From NCBI RefSeq assembly GCF_000091045.1, contig NC_006680.1, positions 455,001-519,000 of the forward strand: a stretch of DNA of 64,000 nucleotides, written 5' to 3'. This document shows positions 49,639 to 60,214 of the stretch, one piece after another. This DNA comes from Cryptococcus deneoformans JEC21 (lineage: Eukaryota; Basidiomycota; Tremellomycetes; Tremellales; Cryptococcaceae). The position numbers were made by a program, and so were the translations under genes. Numbering within the stretch: the first letter of the stretch is position 1; each line of letters begins with the position of its first letter. The notes under the pieces are model-generated. The model searched no databases, had not been told where the DNA came from, and worked only from the letters and a program-made list of their open reading frames with translations.

Positions 49639-51247
49639 ATGTCTTCATCGGCCGCAGCCACTTCTGCCGCTGCTTCGTCTGCAGTTGCTTCTTCCGCGAT
49701 TGCTTCTTCAGCAGCTACCTCTTCAGAAGCATCAACAGCAGCATCATCAGCAGCAGCATCGTCAGCAGTAGCATCATCAGCAGCAGCATCGTCAGCAGCA
49801 GCATCGTCAACAGCAACATCATCAGCAGCAACTTCGGCCGTTTCTAGCGCTTCCAGCTCGGCTTCTAGCTCGGCTTCTGTCTCGAGTAGCTCGTCCAGTT
49901 CTATTGCGACTTCTTCATCGACTTCTGAATCCGTAGTGAACAGCCCAAGCAGCTCAGGTTCTCGCCAAATTAGTGGTGGAGCCATTGGCGGTATCGTGGT
50001 TGGGATTATAGGAGGGCTAGTAGTTATCGGATTGTTATGGACTTGGTGGAGGTCGAGAAAAACTCGGGGCGAAAAAGTACCTCCCCCGTGAGTCTTTCTA
50101 CCGGTTGCCCACCGTCCAATAGCTCACATGTATCTAGGCCTAAAAGAGAAATGTCCTATAATATCGACTCAAGTCAGAGACGCCCTTCTATGATGGGTAC
50201 GCCATATAACTCGTTTTCTCATCATCGTAGAGCGAGTACGCGCGCTTCTCGTGAGTATTGCACAGAACATTGAAGTGGAAGTTATGCTCACGATATCTTT
50301 AGTGCTGGCTCCTCCACCACCTTCGTCTATTTACTATCATTCTCGCCATCAATCCTCCAACCAGATATCACCTCTGGTAACACCTAACACCATCCCATCC
50401 CACGATGCTTCTCCTCCCATGGCTGCGTCTGGATCATCGCACTCTCCAAATGAATCACCTTCGTTCCCTCCTGCGGATACTAACAGTTCAGCTCCTCAAG
50501 GAAACATGCCTGGCGAAAAGCCTTTTCTAACGCCCATCAATACTGGCGTAGGCACCAGTGAAGAGTCAGAAGTGCAACCTAGCCGGGCAAAGTCACCAGA
50601 ACGCCCAAAGGGCCGTTCTCCTTCGGCCTTTGCGATCCACCAGGAGCCATATGAAGCCGGTCCTTCCATTGAATCACAAACCCCTCGTGACTCACCTCAC
50701 AATTCTCCCCGCGCGTCGCTCAACAGTCTCCCTAACAACGCCAGAGGATCATCCATGACTTCTCTCCGAGCTTCGGCCATAGGCCACCGTCCAACTTCGA
50801 TGAACTCTCTCGGTTCTAGCAAGTATCTCCATTTCGGCCCCGCCGGTGGTGCGCCTCATCAGGGAAGGCCCGTTGCGTTGGAGATGCCAAAGTTGCTTGG
50901 TGCTAGGCCGGACATGAATGGAGACTTTTTCAGTTCCGTGGGTGTGCAGAAATTGCAAGAGAGTCAGAGTTTTGGCTTGGGCCTGGATGAGATGGGTAGG
51001 ATGCGAAGACCTTCCAGCAGACCATTTAATTCGTACAGTAAGTTTTAGAGCATCAGGAATGAAATTTTCCTTACTGACTGGTTAAACAGTGGACCTCACG
51101 CCATCGCCTACCCATTCCACGTTCCCGCGGTCTGCTACGGACCGACAAATGACTCCCAGGCAGTTAGAAGCTGGACAGAAAAGGGCGCGGACTAGTGGCA
51201 TCCAGAATAACCGCTCAGTGCTGGAGGGCAATGAGCTGGAAGAGTAA
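49639..51247 (+). CDS. Ser/Ala-rich single-pass membrane protein (Mid2/Wsc-like layout), 484 aa
   Basis: Four exons; introns 50088-50137, 50251-50302 and 51038-51089. Residues 1-105 are almost only Ser, Ala and Thr, a heavily O-mannosylated type of stalk. A glycine-rich membrane helix follows at about 113-137 (GGAIGGIVVGIIGGLVVIGLLW), then a basic stop-transfer WWRSRKTRG, and a cytosolic tail of about 345 Pro/Ser-rich residues. This layout is that of cell-wall stress sensors (Mid2, Wsc). I see no Wsc cysteine domain and no classical signal peptide at the first ATG, so a spliced upstream exon might exist; alternatively the helix itself acts as the anchor. The Ser/Ala region is encoded by trinucleotide repeats. 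Membrane topology is supported; the sensor role is inference. Confidence 0.75.
49725..49840 (+). repeat. Coding trinucleotide repeat tract (GCA/TCA/GTC mix)
   Basis: Interleaved GCATCATCAGCAGCA-type units encode alternating Ala and Ser. Multiples of three, so length changes would not break frame. Confidence 0.8.
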
Positions 51248-51807
51248 TAGAACGGAATATTTGTATCGGACATTTGGAATAAGGGCACGCACACAGAGGG
51301 TAAGCTCATAGGAAGATATAGTCTCTCACATTTATTTGGTCACGGACTTTTCATATACCATTGATACTTATTGTCCCACATGTGAAACCCTCGTAGTCTG
51401 TTAATTATTGTTACCTGTAGTAGTCAAATATCTGTTAGATGATTGTAGACCCACTGCGAGGTGCACATACTTATGGGATGTAAGCCTATTATCGATCAAT
51501 CACTCATTACTATGTTAGATAACGATGGTCTTCGCGATTCAATTTACTACTGGTACAACTTTGCATAATCACTTTCTGATATCCGAATGTGCTTTTTTCC
51601 TGTTAATAGATGTATTTGAAAATGCTAATCGACACTTGCTAAAATGATTGTTGACAACTACAAAGACCTCATGTTAATTTGCCTGATGAGTGTGAATCGT
51701 GTCCTATGCTATTTTGAAAAAGGAAGAGATAAATACAAAGCTCCTGAGGTTGAACTGAAACTTTTTTTTTCGATTGCTACACGGTGACAGTAGAACCTCG
51801 TCACTTT
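51248..51807. other. Convergent intergenic region, about 560 bp
   Basis: 3' ends of the Ser/Ala-rich membrane protein and the Ecl1-type protein. AT-rich with a T-run near 51763-51771. No gene recognised. Confidence 0.4.
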
Positions 51808-53982
51808 TCACGCCTTCACAGTTCTATCCCTCCCTCTCCTCTCCTCCACCTGTGGCTCCTCGTCGGTCGAGTCCATCCTCAACACCTTCTCTCTTCGACT
51901 CCTTCCTCTTCTGAGCTCATAGCCCGCCTTCTCACCTTCGCTAGCATCCGCATCGTACGAAATCTTTCGTCCATGCCTCGAATGACTTCCTCTGACCTTT
52001 GACATCTCCCTAGCCCTTGAACGGCGACCGTCGCTACGTCCACGACTTCGACTCCTGCTTGGACTGGGATTGCGCACACGGCTACCACGTACGCGGCTGC
52101 GTGATTTGCTTTTTGACCAATCCGAATCTATGTCTAGTTCCTGTTCTCGCTCACGAATGAGCTTGCGCTCCAGAGCACCGTTCTCGGCACCGATAGGATT
52201 GGCAATGTCCATCGGTAGGCTTCGGACCATCGCCTGGATAGGAGATTGGTTGGGATCTGACGGCTGGCGCGCAGCAGGCAAAGGTGTGACGAAAGAGATC
52301 TGGTCTTGCGATTGGGAGCTGGAAGAAGATGAAGATTCCTGGCGAGGAGGGCAAGGGCCGGCGGTGGCGGAGCGGCTAGCAGGTGGAGTAGGGGATTCAG
52401 ATCGCTTTGAGGGTACAAAGACAGAAGCGATCGATAGAGGCGCAAATGAGCGGATGTAGTTGGAAAGATTCCAGATGGCTTGAGCTGTGTTGGCCAACGG
52501 TCGAAGAGGTGACGGTGTCTGAGCTCCCTTTTCTTCCTCGGCAGTCTTCCCCTGCAAATCTCCCCACCCGGTTCCCCTGCCTTGACGCTGAGAGCCGGAG
52601 ACAACAGCTGACAGCCTGTGTCGGGCAAAGGATGAGCTGCCCGAAGCACTCTGCTCGTCTGTCATGAAGTCAACATTCTCCCCAGCATCAGTCAAAGGTT
52701 CCATCAAATCCGAAAGAGAAATGGTCGAAAGTGTGGGTGTTGCCCCCCCAGGTTGGTTCATGACCGCCACCCGCGAGACTTCAGCCTGAGATGGACTGGC
52801 TTGCATCAATGCCAAGCCTTCAGGATCGCTGATAGGAGCAGCGGTGGACGATGCATGTGAAGGAACTGAAAGTGCTTTGTAGACAGTGCCAGATCCAGAG
52901 GGGGCGTTTGCCAATGTTTGAATATCGCTCAGACCCCGCAACGTGCTAAAGCCTGCAAGAGCGGATCCCAATCTCCCTTGGGGGGTGGTACCCATCTTGC
53001 CTTCCTCAACCCATTCCATTCGCTCTTGAGTAGGAGTAAGCATATCCGCCTGCGATCGGGAGATGCTGTCTAAAGTCGTATCTTTGGGCGAACGCTTGAC
53101 CTCATTCAACCAGCTTACAATGTCATCGCGAGAACGAGAACCGATTGAGGTTGCAATGATGTGTGCTACAGGACTGGCAGGTTTTGCCCCAAGCGGATGA
53201 CTGTGAGAAGGAACAAGTGACGGTCTGCTGTGGTAGCTGCTGGGCTCATAGCCAAGGTTGGTGGATAATCGGCGAGGAACTGGCGCCTTGGGAAGTCTTA
53301 AGGTATCATCCGTAGTTTTCGATAACCTTTTCTTTAGGATGGCGGATTCGCGGTAAAGATAATCGACGCCATCTGCTACCTCATTGTCACTGCTTTCCGA
53401 ATTGGAGCAGAACACGGAGTCAGATACTATTGGTGTATTATTACCCGTGGTCTTTGACAGCTTGCCGAAACCTTTTGGCCGTGCGCCTGCGCCAACAGGG
53501 GTAGGACCCAAATTTGGAGACCTGTGAGAATTCATCCCCAACACTTGGCCGCTGCTCTTTCTCACAAACTGCAAGGTCTCCTGAGTCTGAGTCTGCCGTC
53601 TGGATCCCGAACGCTTTACCGCAGGCTCAGCGAGCTCAGCGGGGAAAGAATATGCGCGTCGATCTCGGAGGCTCATTTTGGCTTGAGGTTCTTCAAAGAC
53701 GTCCGTAGGAATAAGTGATGGCCGGTCAGATCTCGCCTCGACCCGTGATGCAGAGAAAAAACCGGCCGGGACTGGCGCAGTGATATCGACGTGATTGTTT
53801 GGGCTGCCGCTAGGCTGCGAATCTTCAAGGCGACAGGCATCGCTGCAATAAGTGTCTCGTGGATTGTTCTATGGCGAAGTTAGCATGATCATCTCATATG
53901 CTTTTTTTTCTAAGGCACTTACCAATTGTTTAGAGCAAGCCAAACACCAAGCAATGTTCATACCCATATCAATCATGGTCAT
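51808..53982 (-). CDS. Large protein with an N-terminal Ecl1-type zinc motif and basic Ser/Arg-rich tail, 706 aa
   Basis: Two exons, intron 53869-53922; the exons sum to 2121 nt. The first exon encodes MTMIDMGMNIAWCLACSKQL and the second begins NNPRDTYCSDACRLED. The CxxC...CxxxC pair separated by about a dozen residues is the short zinc-binding motif of the Ecl1/Ecl2/Ecl3 family of S. pombe (extenders of chronological lifespan) and related fungal proteins. Elsewhere the protein is low-complexity Ser/Pro-rich with several short conserved-looking islands (RSDRPSLIPTDVFEE; SRDDIVSWLNEVKRS). The last 120 residues are rich in Ser-Arg repeats (SKSRSRVRGSRV, SPSRSRSRGRSDGRRSR). S. pombe Ecl1 proteins are only about 80-90 residues and respond to nutrient and zinc limitation, so this is far larger. 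Regulatory role is inferred from the motif only. Confidence 0.75.
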
Positions 53983-56900
53983 TTTGAGCGACGTTATGAA
54001 GGGCCAAGAGTGGCTGTAGATGTGGAAGGGTAAAGAAAACGGAGTTGGGACAAGTCAAATGAGAAGAGAGTTGTCCGCGGAAGTTAGTGGGGAGAGTCGA
54101 AAAGACCTGATAAATGGAGACGAAGGTGCGAGTAAGGTGCGTTTACAGGAATGATTGACAAGAAAGGGGCGGCAAAAACGTGAGAAAGTCAGCTTTCTGA
54201 AGATATATACAATGGCAACAGTGTTGAGCAGGCCAAACTCCCAACGTCAACCTCATATAATTGCGACAGAAGATCCGACGCTGTGCCCTTCGTCACTCTA
54301 CAGTGGAATGATTTCCGGAGTAAAGGTACCCCATTGGATTGCGTCAGATTGACCAGATCCGATGTCATGACATTCCCAAAGATGGCGTATGCCAACGTCG
54401 AGAAGCTCTGAGCCTACTGAAAGCAGTGGCAGGCAGAACAGGAGCTCGGTGCAGAACACGCGCAAAGGCAAAAACACGAGACGCCAAGCACGCTGGGGAA
54501 ACCCGGCAAAATGTCCAGCCCAAAGGAGGGGCGACAACGTGTTCCTGGCTCGAAAATGTCTCGGGGAGAAGAAGGATCGTGCAAAATGGCGCATAAAAGG
54601 AAATGCCAAATAAAAAAGTGTATCACACCAACTCACCTACACCAGGCTGCAATATTCTCGCCTATGATCCTGCGCTGATCCATACGTTTCAGTCCGTTGT
54701 CCAAAAACGCGCCTAGATCGTGACAGCAAGTTCACACTCGGTGAGGTACGAATAGAGTTCCGGAAAGACGTTGTTTCTGAGCGAGGTTGCGCTCAGAGGG
54801 CAATGTGGTAATGAGGCAAGAAGGATGAGGCTAAAGAAGGCAACAGTCAGTCGGGCGTCCTGCGTGTAGGATGGAATGGTAGGTGACGAAGAAACGACGG
54901 GCCAGGCAAAGACTCTAACATGTATGAGCCATGGACTATGGACCACGCCAGGGCAACCGCAGGGGAGCCGCCCTTTTCTGATTCAGGAGCAGTGCGCACG
55001 AGCCCGTTCAAAAGCCACACATACACAGTGTACCCACAGACATGACACGCCACACCAGAAAAAACCGATCACGCTCACTCACAAATGGCAGATAATTCAA
55101 CGACCTGGCGCCGCTGCGTGTCCTTGTCTGACGATTTTGACCTCCTTGATGCCAAAATTGAATGCTGATATCGAATATATATATGTGAGAGACTTGAGGC
55201 TGTTCTCCAGAGAGAAAAAAGTTACCCAGTTGGAGGTGAGTAACCCAGCGGGGATCTCTTGACGTTTTATCAACTAAAGGTTGACGGGATCTTCTTCCAC
55301 TAACCTTTTTTTTAGACCAGAGAACTCCGTTTCCGCAATTTGCAGTGTTGTATCGCAGATTGCAGTTAGTTCCGGACTGATCCGCGCAGATCGATTAGAT
55401 CACAAAGGTTGACAGGATTTTGGCGTGATTCGGTGGCTTGGGCTTTTGAAGAGGTAAACAGATAGATTCGTCGTAACTGGCGGATAATTGACAGGTTGAC
55501 GACGACGTGGAATTTTTATTGAAACGAGCGATGAAGCGAGCAAAGTCGAGAAGCGGCCGATGTTGCGCGTTGCGTGGTGTTAATAAAGAAAAAGGGGACA
55601 ACGAAGTAGGAATGACGCGATGGCGGTGAAGAACACCTGGGGAAAACTGGGGACCCCGTGGGTGAAACGCGTGAAAGTAACAGTCGAGCCTGAGGAGGAT
55701 GGACGATTTTGAAGAAGTGCTATGCAGTCGTCCAAAGAGCGATTCGCTGCGGTAGGGATGGAGAGTGAAGTGTGAGGGGTATATGGAGAGCGTGTGTAGA
55801 GGAGATCTGGATATATGATATATGTATGTATATGAGATGCGTCACCGAGATGAAGATTTATAAGGACAGGAGACAGGAGTGCTATGACGGGGGTGGTTTG
55901 TAGCGGGCGTTTGTAGCGGGCGTCACGCAATTGACGATTCTAGACTTTTGCGCTCTTCTTGTCTGTTATCTGCGTTTGACTTCGGTCGAACTGCGCTTCG
56001 AACAGGATAATGGTTTTTTCTTTGCAGCGCTAATGCACTGGAGAACGGTATAATAGATCGTGTGCCGGCACGGACAATGATGGTGCAAAGTAAGGGGGAT
56101 GTCGCAAGAAATCGGCGGTTGTCGCTAGAAAAGAGACATCATGATGATGTTGCGTTGCTGTAACAAGCTCGAGCTCGGAATAACTAGGATGCCCTGTTAT
56201 GGATGGTGTATATGGGAATTACAGGAAGGAACAATTCTCGGCTCTCTTTTTGTTGGCTGCCCTTGTCTAGAACGAACAAATAATGGGGGTATACAGAGAG
56301 TATGATGTCGAGTCGTTGGTAACTGATGTCTGTCCTGATCCTTCTTCGTTCCAGTCGTTGCTCTGGCACTTATTAACTGCTGAAAAAACTGGAGAGTCCT
56401 TTATATTATCAGTTCGTCTGAACGTTCAACGGAATGAAGAGTATGAGGGTCTTATTTACCTCAGCTTCAATGTAAAATATATGCTCGTCGATATCCTATT
56501 GTCGTCGAGGGTGGCAATATTTATAGAAGTGGAAGTGATTGTGGTGATAGCTACCTCTCCTCTGTATACAGGAATTACAATTTATTTACCGAGTTGAAAA
56601 AAGAATCTCATGCCCCACACAGTTCTCTATATTTGACTCATTCTGCGTTAAGTATATCGTCCTTCCTTCTGCCTTTCCATAATAATGCCCGATCTGGTTC
56701 TGAGTACCTTCTGTAACAACTCTTTCATCGCAAAGAAGCGCCGTGGTCGGGTAAAGTAGAAAATAACGAAAATGTCCGTCATCACCAAAAGCTTCTTCTC
56801 TCTTTGCTCTGCGGCCTGCAAAGCGCATGGTGCGGCACACCAGCTCACGTGCCCAGGCTCATTCTGCCGAATAGGTCTACGTACTATGAGATGTACGACA

Positions 56901-57926
56901 AAAAAACCCTGATACAGTTGTCAATGGAAGGCAGCTGCCAAGTGCGTTGATTCGCCTGGTGGCCAATGGCGACTACTCAAGTGGGGCACATGACCACGAC
57001 GATAGGTACTGAATAATTGATTAAGCTTTCTTTCATTTATGTCGCGTCGCCTAATTCGGCCTTTCGTAACGTAATGTATGGGCTCATCATGGATATAACT
57101 TCCGGTCTTCCGGGCCGTGTTTTCACTGGAATCAGGCTGAGATTTCGTTCTTTTCACCTTCTGGAATATTCGAGACATGCACTGGTCAGAACCCAGTATT
57201 GCATTGATTGTACCATTCGTTGCTCTCCTTCACCAGTTACAGGGAAGGAACTAGATGCTTCAATTCATTTTAAGCTTGACCAGTAGCGAAGGGTTACTAC
57301 TCGATACAACCAGCAGCAATCGCTTCCTTTTCCACCAATTCATCAAGTTTATTACGTCCTTGTAAGATTTCATAAATATAAGGAAGGTCACGCATCGATT
57401 TTTGGAAAAATCGACAATTTAGCTGTGACACACCCAAATGGAATCCGCAGCTGACGTAAAAAATATTGTAATGGAGAAACTCCAGAAAGACGCAAGACGC
57501 AAGAAATGTCAGGCAAGAATCGATTTTAAAGAGATGGGGAAAACGGTGCTGGGCAGAAGCAGGCAACGTAGAAGTTAATAACGTTCGTTTGGCTGAATGT
57601 AACTAACACTTATTTTGGTCCGCCGGAAGAGTGATACGAAGCAGCAGAGCACAGCAACGGCGGCCAGCAGCGCAGAAGCAGAACAAGTTGTTAATAAGTT
57701 CGTTGGTGTCACCATCCGTCAAGTCACGTCATTTGTTTCCCGTCGTTCGTACGCCCGCCGGGGTTTTGTTGCTGTGCTTCATCATCATCGACCCCCATCT
57801 CCCACCATTTGCTACTGCAATAATCTGCATGCATGACGAGTCCCGAATGATCCCACCTCGGCCATAACTCATGTCATTCGATTTTCTGTTCTTTCCTCCT
57901 CACCCATACTATCGCAATCCACCATA
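53983..57926. other. Gene-free stretch, 3.9 kb
   Basis: Between the Ecl1-type gene (minus) and the fasciclin gene (plus), which diverge. The many ORFs (up to about 130 codons) on both strands lack coding features, splice continuity and recognisable motifs. The Ecl1-proximal half is purine-rich on the plus strand, thus pyrimidine-rich in that gene's sense, compatible with a long 5' leader. Short TATG-type runs occur at about 55800-55840. No transposon termini, tRNA or rRNA recognised. Confidence 0.45.
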
Positions 57927-59835
57927 ATGCACCTATCGACACTCTTTCTCCTGCCGCTAGCATTCGCCGCACCTGCCCAAAAAACAGCCAAAGATATACC
58001 GGAACTCTCCGTCTCTCAGTGGGCTTCGATCCAGGAATCATTCGGTGACAACCTCGGCAACTTTGCAGCTTGGTCATGGAACAAGGCTGAGAATATCGTG
58101 GGGGATCTTGGAGCTCATAAGGATGCTGGAGATGACAAGACAGAGTTGACAATCTGGCAAAGGCTTAAGGAAGATCCTCACAGTTTCAGTCGACTGGTCA
58201 AGATCATCGAGGTGAGTATATGGATATAGAAAAGTAGCCGCAGCCAAGGGGCAAGTGGCACTTTCGTAGATAGAGGCAAGACTTGTTCCGTACAAAGCCT
58301 GTTTAACGTAGGTCGAGGGCGAGGCTGAAGTGAATGGAGGTCGTTGAGAAACTTCTTTCTCGTGAAATAAGATGGCGGAAAAGTCCTGCATATGCCCAGG
58401 GGTTCTTAGCAGAACAAAGTATGAGAGCGCCTAGCTAATGCTCTATATGTAGTTTGAAGGCAAAGCGATCGAGTATCTTGACAACAAGGATCTGCAGATC
58501 ACTTTCTTTGTAAGGATAATTTCAATTTTCTACACGCCTAATTAACCTATTACAGGCACCCAACAATGACGCTTTGAAACCACCCCACCATCATCACCAC
58601 GACGACGACGATGACGATGATGGTCTTGACGCGGTAAGCTGTCAAAATAACTCGTTTTTGCGTATAACTGTCTAATATCTAGTATAGTTGGCACAAGCCC
58701 CCTCTCTCGCTGCTATTTCTGCCGCTCTCGAGAGCGAGCCTTCCCTCGTTGGCGGAGATGATGACGATGACGACGAGGAGAAGAAGCGCAGGAAGGAAAT
58801 CTTCCGCAAGATCATCGGCAAAGTGCTTGCCTACCACGGTTTACCCAAGGCCTACACTGTCCAGCAACTGAGTCAGAACTCGACAATGGAGACGGCATTG
58901 AAGGCAGAGGATGGCAGCTACGCAGGCTTACACAGGCGAGTCAGAATTGAAAAGTGTCTGGTACCCCCCTGTGCGTAGGCTGTCCTTATAATATGATAAG
59001 CGTTGACGAAGATCACAGCTGTCAAGCTCAACTTCTATGCCAAGATTGTTGCGGCGGATCGCAAATCTGGTAATGGTTATCTCCATGCTCTCGACCACCC
59101 TCTTATCCCTCCAGCCTCTATCCTTGACGAGCTGTTCCTCTTTCCGGACAGCTTTTCGACTTTGACCTCTAGTGTCCAGAAAGTTCACCTTGCCCATGCT
59201 TTGGATTTCGGCATCGAGCATGACGAGGACCACAAGAACAAGGTTCATGGGACCCCCCTTGCTACTCTTTTTGCGCCCACCAACGGTGCTTTCCGCCGTT
59301 TACCTCCCAAGCTCAAGTTCTTCCTTTTCAGTCCTTTTGGCGAGAAGGCCTTGATCAAGCTCTTGGCTTACCATTACATCCCCCACACTTTGCTCTTGTC
59401 TGAGACTCTACACGTCGAGAAACATGAAGACAAAGATGAAGTTATTGAGCAGTTTATCTTTACGGACGGCGATGATCCCAGCTTCCACAAGGAGTTTAAG
59501 ATTGAAACTGCCCTTCCTAACGCCACCCTAGCGATTGAGATTGATAAGACCAAGCTCTTGCCTGTAGAAGGTAAGTAGCTGTGCAAGGTCTGAATTTGTT
59601 GGGCTAACTTTCGACGACACTAGGGGCCGTCACAACAAGAATCAAGGTCAACGGCGAGCTTGTGCAGGTTATTGACGTGCCTGCTCGTAATGGAGCCTTC
59701 CACATCATCCCGAAACTTCTCGTCCCGCCTCACAAGCACCATCATCACCACCACCATGATGACAAACAGTTTACTGGCGACGATTCTTGGGAGAATTGGG
59801 AGCAGTGGCTTCCTCAGTGGGCCAACGAGGCTTGA
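57927..59835 (+). CDS. Secreted fasciclin (FAS1)-domain protein with His/Asp-rich tracts
   Basis: Six exons; introns 58212-58452 (241 nt, the longest in the window), 58510-58555, 58634-58687, 58971-59018 and 59571-59623; 488 residues. MHLSTLFLLPLAFAAPA is a clear signal peptide. Two FAS1-like domains follow: the first includes ITFFAPNNDALKPP and a later AYHGLPKAYTVQQL; the second has LATLFAPTNGAFRRLP, AYHYIPHTLLLSETL and VNGELVQVIDVPARNGAFHIIPKLLVPP, the typical FAS1 end. Unusual insertions are an HHHHHDDDDDDD stretch after the first FAS1 strand, an acidic GGDDDDDDEEKKRRK loop, and HKHHHHHHHDD near the C-terminus. FAS1 proteins act in adhesion or cell-surface organisation. No GPI signal is visible at the C-terminus, so it is probably secreted or wall-bound. 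The His/Asp tracts could bind divalent metals; this is inference. Confidence 0.88.
58578..58625 (+). repeat. Codon repeat encoding His then Asp runs
   Basis: CAC/CAT codons followed by GAC/GAT codons inside the fasciclin gene. A second His-codon run (CACCATCATCACCACCACCA) lies at about 59736-59758. Confidence 0.8.
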
Positions 59836-60214
59836 ACCAGTTGTGTGCAATGAAGTATAATAATTCCTTAAAATGTGTAATTAGTTGCTATGGAATGGAT
59901 GTATAGCGTCGTAGCCGATTGAAATTGCCTGTATGATGCCATTCAATCGAGGGTTTCGTGCAGAAGAACGAAAGTGAAGTGAATTATTTAGAATGATGGA
60001 TTAATTGAATGATGAATTGAATGTTTGTAGCAAGGAGGGCGGACGTGGCCGCCTGAGAATCGTTGCCGAACGACCGAGTCGGAGTCGAAGACGATGGTGT
60101 GATCAATCAAAGATAGAGCAGCGCCGTTCCGTCGCTCGTCGTTATTTTAGTTAATACGTTTCAATTTGAATCACCAAATCTTTCTTTTCCTATTTTTCCA
60201 ACATTCTTCCAAAA
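59836..60214. promoter_or_regulatory. Promoter region of the fusion gene, about 380 bp
   Basis: Tandem spacing between the fasciclin gene and the cystathionine beta-lyase/mevalonate kinase gene. Contains AT-rich GAATGA/GAATTG words near 59980-60030. No specific regulatory site assigned. Confidence 0.35.

Noticed and set aside
54298..54636. 112-codon minus-strand ORF in the gene-free stretch
   Set aside because: No homology-like motif, no conserved splice sites around it, and overlapping ORFs on the other strand are equally good.
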